Source: Chitinophaga sp. (GTDB taxonomy: Bacteria > Bacteroidota > Bacteroidia > Chitinophagales > Chitinophagaceae). From it: 64,000 nt of DNA. The DNA lies in contig NZ_JAGHZS010000011.1 in assembly GCF_017745275.1 (NCBI RefSeq), positions 1 through 64,000 on the forward strand, written 5' to 3'. The notes beneath the pieces are model-generated. The model was not told the origin of the DNA and did no database searches. It worked only from the letters and a program-made list of their open reading frames with translations. Shown here piece by piece: positions 41,228 to 49,684 of this stretch. Each line of letters starts with the position of its first letter. Position 1 is the first letter of the stretch. The position numbers and the translations under genes are program-made.

Positions 41228-42763
41228 CTATTTCAATTCCAGTACTACCACGGAGAAAGGCGGCAGCTTTACACTGATGGTATTCTTTTTCAGTGTAGCG
41301 CCTTTAAAGTCGACCGGCTTAATGTTATCCGGTTTGGTAAAGCTGTTATAATCCTGCAGTTTGGCGGATGTAAGCACACTGCCACTGATGGACTTATAAC
41401 TTTCACTACGGGTATCCAGCGTAATTTCCTGGGCTTTATGAGCGTCTATGTTAACCAGTGAAATATGGGTAACGCCATTTTTATCTTTCGAAGCCGAAGC
41501 GGATACGGCGGAGAGCTTTTGGTTACCAAACGTATAGTCGTTGCTGTGAATATCTATAGGGATCAGGGTGGCGTCCTGGTGTACGCTGTACATCTCCATC
41601 ACATAGTAAGTGGGTGTGAGCACCATGATATCTCCCTTAGTAAGGATCACAGATTGCAACACATTGATGGCCTGCGCCAGGTTAGCCATGCGTACGCGGT
41701 CTGAGTGGTTGTTAAAGATATTCAGCGTAGATCCGGCAACCATGGCATCCCGCATAGTATTTTGCTGGAAAAGGAAACCAGGATTCGTGCCTCCTTCTAC
41801 GTTATACCATCCTCCCCATTCATCTACCACTAATGCTGTTTTCTTAGCCGGATCATATTTATCCATAATAGCAGCGTGCTTGCGGACAAGGGTATCCATA
41901 AACAGGGCCTGCTTCATAGTCGTGAAATATTGTTCTTCCGTGAAGTCAACTGCATCGCCTTTCCTGTTCCAGTCTATTACAGAATAGTGATGAAGGGCAA
42001 TACCATCCAGGAGAGAACCAGGAATATTTTTCATCAGTACTTCCGTCCAGTTATAATCAGAACTATTGGCACCGGAAGCGATTCTGAAAATGTGTCCCTG
42101 CATGAAGGTGGTAAATTTACGATACAGGTCTACATAGTATTCGGGGCGCATATTGCCTCCGCAGCCCCAGGCTTCATTACCAATTCCCCAGAAGCGCACC
42201 TTCCAGGGTTCGTCGCGGCCGTTCTGCCGGCGCAGGTCTGACATCGGGCTTTTACCGCCGAAGTTGGTGTATTGTACCCAATCGGCCAGTTCCTGCACGG
42301 TACCGCTGCCCACGTTGCCGGAGAGGTAAGGTTCTGCACCGAGTTCCTCGCACATATTCAGGAAGTCGTGTGTACCGAAGCTATTGTTTTCCGTAACATT
42401 TCCCCACCAGGTGTTCACGATGGTAGGCCTCTTATCTTTCGGGCCTATGCCGTCTTTCCAGTGGTAAGTATCCGCAAAACAGCCACCAGGCCAGCGTAAA
42501 TTAGGGATCTTCATTTTACGCAGGGCAGCAATAACATCCTTACGTACCCCGTTGGTATTGGGAATATGAGAGGTGTCGCCTACATAGAATCCACCATAGA
42601 TACAGTTACCGAGGTGCTCTGCAAAATGTCCGTAGATATTTCTGTTAATGGTTTGTGTAGGTGCATCCGGCTTAAAAGTAACCGTGTTTTGTGCCTGTAT
42701 GGCCTGCGTAGAAAGTAGTAACCCCAGGATACCCGTGCGGATATATTGATATTTTTTCTTCAT
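41228..42763 (-). CDS. GH51 alpha-N-arabinofuranosidase (secreted)
   Basis: Signal peptide, [30 protein letters not shown]. Confidence 0.95.
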   Translation of the reverse strand: MKKKYQYIRTGILGLLLSTQAIQAQNTVTFKPDAPTQTINRNIYGHFAEHLGNCIYGGFYVGDTSHIPNTNGVRKDVIAALRKMKIPNLRWPGGCFADTYHWKDGIGPKDKRPTIVNTWWGNVTENNSFGTHDFLNMCEELGAEPYLSGNVGSGTVQELADWVQYTNFGGKSPMSDLRRQNGRDEPWKVRFWGIGNEAWGCGGNMRPEYYVDLYRKFTTFMQGHIFRIASGANSSDYNWTEVLMKNIPGSLLDGIALHHYSVIDWNRKGDAVDFTEEQYFTTMKQALFMDTLVRKHAAIMDKYDPAKKTALVVDEWGGWYNVEGGTNPGFLFQQNTMRDAMVAGSTLNIFNNHSDRVRMANLAQAINVLQSVILTKGDIMVLTPTYYVMEMYSVHQDATLIPIDIHSNDYTFGNQKLSAVSASASKDKNGVTHISLVNIDAHKAQEITLDTRSESYKSISGSVLTSAKLQDYNSFTKPDNIKPVDFKGATLKKNTISVKLPPFSVVVLELK

Positions 42764-42826
42764 AACGAGGATTTTAAAATACTGCCGGACAGCGATGATT
42801 TGCTGCGGACATTCAAAAAAACAAAA

Positions 42827-42847
42827 TAATTGTCAATTTTACAATTA
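42827..42847. promoter_or_regulatory. Operator-like palindrome TAATTGT-N7-ACAATTA
   Basis: TAATTGT CAATTTT ACAATTA upstream of the GH51/araBDA gene string. Confidence 0.6.
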
Positions 42848-43018
42848 AAAAAGAAAATATTTTACAAAACACATTACCATGGCCAGATACAGATCGTCCC
42901 ACCAGGAACCAATCGTTTTTTTTTCCAACCCATAAAACCACTATTCCGCAGTAGCTATCCCGCTGTACGGAATATATTTTAAGGAGATGACCTACATTTG
43001 CCGGGTAATTATTTGATC

Positions 43019-43726
43019 ATGAAGCATTTTATACTGGCGAGTACCTCCACTTTATTTGGAGAAACCTACCTGGCTTACCTGCAGCCTTCCATGAAGGTAT
43101 TGTTTGCGGGAGTGGAGGAAATCATCTTTATTCCTTTTGCACGGCCGGGTGGTATTTCGCACGATGATTATACCAGCAGGGCGGCGGAAGCCTTTGGTGC
43201 CATTGGCATCCAGGTACGCGGACTGCATACATTCGATGATCCGGCGGCGGCCATCAAAAACGCAAAAGGCTTTTTTACCGGGGGCGGGAATACCTTCCTG
43301 CTGGTGAAAACGCTGCATGAACTGGGCATTATGAACACCCTGCGGGATGCTGTTAACGGCGGAACGCCTTATATGGGATGCAGCGCCGGCAGCAATATAG
43401 GCGGCGTCACCATGCGCAATACCAACGATATGCCCATTGTATATCCTTCCAGTTTTGATACCATGGGGCTTATCCCTTTTAACCTGAATCCACATTACCA
43501 GGATCCCATTGAAGGTTCGCAGCATATGGGAGAAACCCGGGAAACCCGTATCAAAGAATACCTCACACAGAATACAGTGCCGGTATTGGGACTACGGGAA
43601 GGTAGCTGGGTGTATGCACACAACGGCACCTTAACCCTGCAAGGTAAGTTGACCGCCCGCGTTTTTGAAGCAGGCAAAGATCCCTACGAGCTTCCTGCGG
43701 GCAGTTCGCTGGATGGCCTGAAATAA
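43019..43726 (+). CDS. pepE: Dipeptidase E (peptidase S51)
   Basis: GGGNTFLL, YMGCSAGSNI; ATG at 43019, the upstream TTG is part of a TACATTTG -7 box. Confidence 0.92.
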   Translation: MKHFILASTSTLFGETYLAYLQPSMKVLFAGVEEIIFIPFARPGGISHDDYTSRAAEAFGAIGIQVRGLHTFDDPAAAIKNAKGFFTGGGNTFLLVKTLHELGIMNTLRDAVNGGTPYMGCSAGSNIGGVTMRNTNDMPIVYPSSFDTMGLIPFNLNPHYQDPIEGSQHMGETRETRIKEYLTQNTVPVLGLREGSWVYAHNGTLTLQGKLTARVFEAGKDPYELPAGSSLDGLK

Positions 43727-43744
43727 AAAATCTCCCGGAACGCT

Positions 43745-43766
43745 TAAAAGAACAATCATTCTTTTA
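43745..43766. promoter_or_regulatory. Palindrome overlapping the -7 box of a TetR gene, probable autoregulatory operator
   Basis: TAAAAGAA-caatca-TTCTTTTA; TATCTTTG -7 box at 43765-43772. Confidence 0.65.
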
Positions 43767-43776
43767 TCTTTGCGCC

Positions 43777-44367
43777 ATGCGCGCCAAAGATGAAAATAAA
43801 GCTATAGTAATCCGGGAGAAAGCCATGGAGATGATCGTTTCCCAGGGTTTTGACGGATTGAGTATGCATAAACTGGCCAAAGCGGCCGGGATATCTGTAT
43901 CTACCATCTATATTTATTTTAAGAACCGGGAAGATCTGCTGAACCAGCTTTATGCCGAAGCAACCGGCATTTTTGTGCAAACAATGCTGGATGGTTTCAG
44001 CGCGGACATGACTTTCGAACAAGGCCTCTGGCAGCAATGGCGCAACCGTTATCACCATATCCTGCGCCATCCGTTGCATCATCGTTTCTGGGAACAGTTC
44101 CGGAACTCCCCGCTCATTGAAAAACAAAACGATCCCTGCGAACAGCGTTTCAAACAAACCATGCGCGATTTTGTGGCTAACGCGGAAGAAAAGAAAGAAA
44201 TTGTAAAATTGCCGCCAGAAATTTTTTGGGCGATTGCCTATGGTACCTTCTATACACTCGTCAAATTCCACCTCGATAACTCTACCATGGCCGGCCTCCC
44301 CTTCACGCTCAGTGACGAATTACTGAAGCTCACCTTTGACCGGGTAATGCAGGCATTGCGTTTATAA
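43777..44367 (+). CDS. TetR/AcrR family transcriptional regulator
   Basis: N-terminal HTH: GFDGLSMHKLAKAAGISVSTIYIYFKNREDLLNQLY. Confidence 0.93.
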   Translation: MRAKDENKAIVIREKAMEMIVSQGFDGLSMHKLAKAAGISVSTIYIYFKNREDLLNQLYAEATGIFVQTMLDGFSADMTFEQGLWQQWRNRYHHILRHPLHHRFWEQFRNSPLIEKQNDPCEQRFKQTMRDFVANAEEKKEIVKLPPEIFWAIAYGTFYTLVKFHLDNSTMAGLPFTLSDELLKLTFDRVMQALRL

Positions 44368-44405
44368 CGGTAACGTATATACTTTTTTAGTATCTTCACA
44401 GCGGT

Positions 44406-44481
44406 AGAAGTGTAGCTCAGTTGGAAGAGCATTTACCATGCCAGTAAAGGGTCACCGGTTCGAGCCCGGTTGCTTCTACCA
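44406..44481 (+). tRNA. tRNA-like RNA 1, identity unclear; anticodon loop CATGCCA lacks U33
   Basis: Acceptor AGAAGTG/TGCTTCT, D-stem GCTC/GAGC, anticodon stem TTTAC/GTAAA, T-stem ACCGG/CCGGT with TTCGAGC loop, encoded ACCA; helix extends to 44403-44480. Confidence 0.6.
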
Positions 44482-44543
44482 TTTTCTCCTCTCACTCCAC
44501 TAACTACGGGAACGTATATATTTTTGATTACCTTTACGCCGGT

Positions 44544-44618
44544 AAAAGCGTAGTTCAGTTGGAAGAACACTTACCCCAAAGTTCGAGGTCACCGGTTCGA
44601 CTCCGGTCGCTTTTACCA
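44544..44618 (+). ncRNA. tRNA-like RNA 2 with degenerate anticodon arm
   Basis: Acceptor AAAAGCG/CGCTTTT (10 bp with flanks), D-stem GTTC/GAAC, T-stem ACCGG/CCGGT, encoded ACCA; no 5-bp anticodon stem. Confidence 0.5.
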
Positions 44619-44701
44619 TTTTTCTCTACCTGCTTCCCGGTATTTTTCACTGCTCCGTAAGGGTATTTTTCTGTTGAGGTGTGATAACAGAAAAACTGCA
44701 T

Positions 44702-45907
44702 ATGCCTATCATAAAACGACCAGCCAGTTCGATAATCCTCCTGTTTATTGCGACCGCCCTTCTGAATACAATATCCTGTAAAAAAGATCCCGTTGCCGCT
44801 CATCACGAAGAACCAGGTCCCAAACCGGGCCCCCATTCCAATGGGCCTCATCTGCCCGCTACATTATATGATTATGTAAGCACCATCAATAATATGCCTG
44901 CCTGGATGAAAGCACATATGAAAGCCCACCCGGAGCTGGATAATACACCCGCAGACAATCCCATCACCAATGCCGGTGCCACATTGGGAAGGGTACTATT
45001 TTATGATAAATCCCTGTCGGTGAATAATACTGTTGCCTGCGCTTCCTGTCATCATCAGGCCAATGCCTTTGCAGACATCACTGCATTATCGAAAGGATTT
45101 GATGGTGGTCACACACGGCGCAATGCCATGCCGGTAGTGAATATCCGCTTCTTCCCCGACCGCAAAATGTTCTGGGACTTCCGTGCAGGCGACATCGAAA
45201 CACAAACGCTGATGCCTATCGTGGATCATGTGGAAATGGGCATGCCTGATCTGGCTACTTTGGAAAAGAAGTTAAGTACGATAGATTATTACCCGGCCCT
45301 GTTCAAAGCTGCGTTCGGCACCACGGATATCACTGCTGCCAAAATAGGCAAAGCATTGTCGCAATTCCTGCGCTCCATCGTTTCCTTCAATTCAAAATAT
45401 GACCAGGGCGTTGAAAACAATTTCGCCAACTTTACGCCACAGGAATTAGAGGGCCTGCACATCATGCAGCGCGATTTCTGCACGGAATGCCATAGCGACC
45501 TGGGCACCAGTCAACTGGGCCAGAGATCCTCCTTTCTCACGCTGGAAAACACCGGTATCAACACCGGCGTTGGTTCCAACAACGGGCTGGAAACAGATTA
45601 TACCGACAAAGGCTATGGAGAAATTACGCATCAGGCAAAAGATCAGGGCACCTTTAAAATACCCAGTCTCCGTAACGTGGCGCTAACAGCCCCCTATATG
45701 CACGATGGCCGCTTCGCCACACTGGACCAGGTATTGGATCATTATGCCGCTGGAATTAAAGGTAACCCCAACCTCGGCATTCAACTGAGACCCGGTGGTA
45801 TTCCTTTGTCAGCCGATGAAAAAAAGAACCTGATCGCTTTCATGCATACCCTCACCGATGAATCGCTGCTAAAAGATGTAAAGTATGCGGATCCGTTTGT
45901 GAAATAA
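44702..45907 (+). CDS. Cytochrome-c peroxidase (MauG-like diheme) lipoprotein
   Basis: CASCHHQ and CTECHSD haem motifs, lipobox NTISCKK. Confidence 0.93.
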   Translation: MPIIKRPASSIILLFIATALLNTISCKKDPVAAHHEEPGPKPGPHSNGPHLPATLYDYVSTINNMPAWMKAHMKAHPELDNTPADNPITNAGATLGRVLFYDKSLSVNNTVACASCHHQANAFADITALSKGFDGGHTRRNAMPVVNIRFFPDRKMFWDFRAGDIETQTLMPIVDHVEMGMPDLATLEKKLSTIDYYPALFKAAFGTTDITAAKIGKALSQFLRSIVSFNSKYDQGVENNFANFTPQELEGLHIMQRDFCTECHSDLGTSQLGQRSSFLTLENTGINTGVGSNNGLETDYTDKGYGEITHQAKDQGTFKIPSLRNVALTAPYMHDGRFATLDQVLDHYAAGIKGNPNLGIQLRPGGIPLSADEKKNLIAFMHTLTDESLLKDVKYADPFVK

Positions 45908-45966
45908 CACGCACACAGCTGATAACTGTATCGTATACACGCTTAAATCATTACTTTTGCCGCGGC

Positions 45967-46043
45967 AGCAGCATGGACCAATGTTGGAAGGTCGCTTTCC
46001 TGCCAGGAAGGAAATACCAGTTCGAGCCTGGTTGTTGCTGCCA
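45967..46043 (+). tRNA. tRNA-like RNA 3, anticodon GCC (Gly) at 46002-46004
   Basis: Acceptor AGCAGCA/TGTTGCT (10 bp with flanks), D-stem GACC/GGTC, anticodon arm CTTTC-CTGCCAG-GAAGG, T-arm ACCAG-TTCGAGC-CTGGT, CCA encoded. Confidence 0.6.
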
Positions 46044-46067
46044 CCATTATATTTAAGCACCATCACT

Positions 46068-47414
46068 ATGCAGGAGTTCTCAACAGACGAATGGGATAAA
46101 TTTTATACCATATTACAGTTTCTCAGCAAACATCCATTTGACTCCCCTGATACCGAACGTTTAAAAGGATTAGTTACCAAAATATATAAAACGGCCCGTA
46201 AAGAAATCCGGCACACGGAGCTATCGCGCCGCGGAGAAGCTGACCAGCGCAAGATCGCCAACACCGTCGTGTTTCAGCAAGGGCTGCAATCTTCCGTCAG
46301 CCAGGTGGTAGCAGATACCATCTACCTGCCCATCCAACAGGAACTGGAAAGTGCCAGCATCTGCTACTCCTGCCGGGAGCGCTATACCACTGTGCACTTT
46401 CATTATCACCGGCTTTGTCCCCGTTGTGCGCAAATTCATATGGATAAGAAAGCACAGCGTGTATCCCTGACCGGTAGAACCGCCATTGTTACCGGCGCCC
46501 GTATGAAAATCGGGTATGTCACAGCTTTGCGCCTGCTCCGTGATGGCGCCACCGTGATTGCCACCACCCGCTTTCCCGCCGATGCCCTGCTGCAATACAC
46601 CCGGGAACCGGACTACGCCGAATGGAAAGACCGGCTCACCATATACGGTCTGGATCTGATCAGTATCCCGCAGGTAGAGCAATTCCTGCAATATTGTTAT
46701 CAAACTTTACCAGCGCTGGATATCCTCATCAACAACGCCGCACAAACCATTCACTATCCACCGGAATATTACCAGCCTTTAGTGGATAAGGCCGCACAGC
46801 TGCCCTTACTCCCCGCGGCAGACCAGGCAAGGATTGCAGGCACAGCGCCTACCGGTAGCCTCCTGATTGGCAATCCTGACTTATTTCCGCCCGGGCAACT
46901 GGATTACTTCAATCAGCCGTTAGACCTGCGAAGCAGTAATAGCTGGGTGATGCGCCTGGATGAAGTAGACACCACAGAAGTATTGTCGGCCAACCTGGTA
47001 AATAATATATCTCCCTTTATGCTGAACAGCCGCCTCAAAGCGCTGATGCTGCAATCGCCGTTCCCCAACCGGTTCATCATCAATGTAACTTCTTCAGAAG
47101 GGCAATTCAGCTATGCACAGAAAACCATTTACCACCCCCATACCAACATGACCAAAGCCGCACTGAATATGATGACGCGCACCAGTGCCGCCGACTATGC
47201 AACCGCGCATATTTACATGAACAGCGTAGATGTGGGATGGGTATCTACGGGCAACCCGATAGAGAAGAAGTCGAGGCTGGAACAAGATGGTTTCCTACCC
47301 CCGCTCATGCTCGACGATGCCGCCGCACGCATCTATGACCCTATTGTACAGGCCATAAATGGTACGCCGGCATTTGGAAAGCTGTATAAAAATTATGAAG
47401 AGGTAGCCTGGTAA
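46068..47414 (+). CDS. SDR-fold oxidoreductase with N-terminal zinc-ribbon-like domain
   Basis: CYSCRERYTTVHFHYHRLCPRCAQ; TGARMKIG, NNAA; start ATG 46068. Confidence 0.8.
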   Translation: MQEFSTDEWDKFYTILQFLSKHPFDSPDTERLKGLVTKIYKTARKEIRHTELSRRGEADQRKIANTVVFQQGLQSSVSQVVADTIYLPIQQELESASICYSCRERYTTVHFHYHRLCPRCAQIHMDKKAQRVSLTGRTAIVTGARMKIGYVTALRLLRDGATVIATTRFPADALLQYTREPDYAEWKDRLTIYGLDLISIPQVEQFLQYCYQTLPALDILINNAAQTIHYPPEYYQPLVDKAAQLPLLPAADQARIAGTAPTGSLLIGNPDLFPPGQLDYFNQPLDLRSSNSWVMRLDEVDTTEVLSANLVNNISPFMLNSRLKALMLQSPFPNRFIINVTSSEGQFSYAQKTIYHPHTNMTKAALNMMTRTSAADYATAHIYMNSVDVGWVSTGNPIEKKSRLEQDGFLPPLMLDDAAARIYDPIVQAINGTPAFGKLYKNYEEVAW

Positions 47415-47416
47415 GA

Positions 47417-48136
47417 TTACAGCGCTAAACCGCCGTCGCAACGTATTACCGTACCGGTTATATTGCCATTACGCATCAGGAAGCGGATCGTATCTGCTAC
47501 ATCATCAGGTTCTCCTACCCTGCCTACCGGCGTTTGGGCTGCATAGGCTTCAAAGGTAGCAGCCTTATCTGCTGCCGGCAGAAAATCCCACCAGCCGGTA
47601 TTTACCACACCAGGAGAAACAGCGTTGATACGTAAAGGTTGTATTTCTTTAGCTATAGAAGGAATCATTAACTCCAATGCACCGTTGATAGCGGCTAACC
47701 CGGATACACCCGGCGCTTGTGAAATAGCAGAAATAGCTGTAATCAGGGTGATACTGCCGCCTTTATTGATGTAAGGCAGGGCTGCCTGTAAAGTATTCAG
47801 CTGGGGCCAGAATTTGCCTTCAAAGCCTGCTCTCAAATCATCCAGCGATAACTCGGCAAATTTACCGGCTCCTTTTGCACCGCTTAGCGCAATCACCAGG
47901 TGATCAATACCGCCTTGTGTACTAAAAAATGTATCCAGTTCCGCGCGGTTATTACTATCCAGTATAGCGGTTTGTATGCCGGGATTTGCCGCCGCCGCGC
48001 TTTCCAGGCTGGCAGCAGAACGGCCGGTAACAGTTACGGTTGCTTTTTCTTTGGCCAATGAAACAGCGGTTGCCAAACCAATACCTGTGGAACCGCCTGC
48101 AATAACTACTTTCTTACTTTCAAATGTGGTAGACAT
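47417..48136 (-). CDS. SDR family oxidoreductase
   Basis: GGSTGIG, C-terminal GNITGTVIRCDGGLAL. Confidence 0.9.
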   Translation of the reverse strand: MSTTFESKKVVIAGGSTGIGLATAVSLAKEKATVTVTGRSAASLESAAAANPGIQTAILDSNNRAELDTFFSTQGGIDHLVIALSGAKGAGKFAELSLDDLRAGFEGKFWPQLNTLQAALPYINKGGSITLITAISAISQAPGVSGLAAINGALELMIPSIAKEIQPLRINAVSPGVVNTGWWDFLPAADKAATFEAYAAQTPVGRVGEPDDVADTIRFLMRNGNITGTVIRCDGGLAL

Positions 48137-48216
48137 ATCGTGATCTTTTATGTACACAAAGTTGGTCCATAAAAGCCGTTGTGTTGTTACCCGGATTATG
48201 CATTGTATTAACCCGA

Positions 48217-49149
48217 TTATGCATTTTTTCGATACGACAAAGGTGTTTGCCCGGTCTGTTCCCTAAAGAAACGGTTGAAACCTGCAGGATCGCTGAAGTT
48301 GAGCTGGTAAGAGATTTCCGATATGGCAGTATCCGTGTACCGCAATACTGCTTTAGCTTCCTGCACCAGCATATCCGCAATGGCGGCTGATGCGGTATGA
48401 CCAGTGACTTCCTTTACCGTGCGATTCAGGTGATTTGGCGTAACTCCCAGCAGCTCCGCATAGTCTGCCACTTTTTTCTTTGTGAGAAAATGCTGGCTCA
48501 CCAGTTTCTTAAACCGGGGCACCAGGTAAGTATTTCGTGTATCTGTAGCTGTTAGATGCAACTCCTGCGCGATATAACTTCGCTTCACCTCCAATAATAG
48601 CAGGTAAAGATACATTTGCACGGCCCGGTCACATCCGGGTTGATGGCGCCTCAATTCCTCGTTCATCTTACCCACAAAATCCGCTACAGCAGTAATAGCG
48701 GCTTTATCCAGCTGTATAAAGGGTACACCGGAATAATCGAAGAAGGGAAACTCAACGGGTATTCTGCCCGCAGGCAGCAGGTCTTCCAGGAAATTGGCGT
48801 TGAATAAAATATAATACCCGAAAGTATCGGCAGCGATATTGTCTTTACTAAATACCTGCCCGGGAAAAGTAAAACTCAGGGTGCCCGCCTGATGCCGGAA
48901 TTTTTCCAGCCCCAACTGCACATCCACACCGCCGCTTAAGGTAATGCTGATCCGGTAGAAATCAGATTTCAGTGGCCCTACTGCTGGGCGCAGGCCTTCA
49001 CTGGAGTATACTTCAAATCCCGGGATGCGTTTCTCCGCTTCCAGGTTATTGTATCCAAAATCGGAAGTATCATTTTCCTGACGGTGCAGGTGGCGGAAGT
49101 CGCCCAACACATATTGCGGGATCTCCGGTTGTTTGTTTTTAGTACTCAT
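48217..49149 (-). CDS. AraC family transcriptional regulator
   Basis: C-terminal HTH: VADYAELLGVTPNHLNRTVKEVTG, ISYQLNFSDPAGFNRFFREQTG. Confidence 0.92.
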   Translation of the reverse strand: MSTKNKQPEIPQYVLGDFRHLHRQENDTSDFGYNNLEAEKRIPGFEVYSSEGLRPAVGPLKSDFYRISITLSGGVDVQLGLEKFRHQAGTLSFTFPGQVFSKDNIAADTFGYYILFNANFLEDLLPAGRIPVEFPFFDYSGVPFIQLDKAAITAVADFVGKMNEELRRHQPGCDRAVQMYLYLLLLEVKRSYIAQELHLTATDTRNTYLVPRFKKLVSQHFLTKKKVADYAELLGVTPNHLNRTVKEVTGHTASAAIADMLVQEAKAVLRYTDTAISEISYQLNFSDPAGFNRFFREQTGQTPLSYRKNA

Positions 49150-49188
49150 TTGCCTAAATTCGTGATTAAAATTAGACAAAAATCAACA

Positions 49189-49545
49189 ATGGAGTTAACC
49201 ACCCTTTACCGCCCCGTAGGACCAGCAGAGCTGGAATTAATTAAACAATCCGGCTGGAAACGATTTCCACCCAGGCTCCCCGATCAGCCCATCTTCTATC
49301 CTGTAATGAATGAGGCATATGCCATACAAATCTCTGTGGAATGGAATGTGCCGGCGTATGGTGCCGGCTATGTGACCAAATTTGACGTAGATAGTAATTT
49401 TCTGAAACGATATAAAGTAGAAAATGTGGGTGGGGTGATACATAATGAATTATGGGTACCGGCGGAAGAACTGGCGGAATTCAATGATCATATTGTAGGG
49501 CTGATTGAAGTAACGCAGTCGTATTCTGCAAAGCAGAAAGCATAA
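49189..49545 (+). CDS. Conserved hypothetical protein
   Basis: ATG at 49189; LYRPVGPAELELIKQSGWKRFPPRLPDQPIFYP; stop codon lies inside the heptad repeat. Confidence 0.75.
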   Translation: MELTTLYRPVGPAELELIKQSGWKRFPPRLPDQPIFYPVMNEAYAIQISVEWNVPAYGAGYVTKFDVDSNFLKRYKVENVGGVIHNELWVPAEELAEFNDHIVGLIEVTQSYSAKQKA

Positions 49546-49664
49546 AGCAAAAAGCAAAAAGCTATTAAAGCGAATGACCAGAGCGATTATTAATTTACTC
49601 ATACGCTCTGGTCATTCGCTTTAATAGCTTTTTGCTTTTTGCTTTATGCTTTCTGCTTTCTGCT
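49532..49664. repeat. Heptad-armed inverted repeat between convergent genes
   Basis: Left arm 49532-49585 is the reverse complement of 49604-49657 (54 bp), plus an extra right-hand heptad. Confidence 0.95.
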
Positions 49665-49684
49665 TTACGGAATACGACTGCGTT

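Noticed and set aside
42998-43018. Upstream TTG start for the peptidase E ORF
   Set aside because: The TTG is the end of a TACATTTG -7 box; ATG at 43019 is the better start.
44555-44851. Minus-strand ORF (98 aa) over the second tRNA-like element
   Set aside because: Its C-terminal SDRSRTGDLELWGKCSSN is antisense translation of the tRNA-like element, and it overlaps the cytochrome peroxidase start; artefactual ORF.
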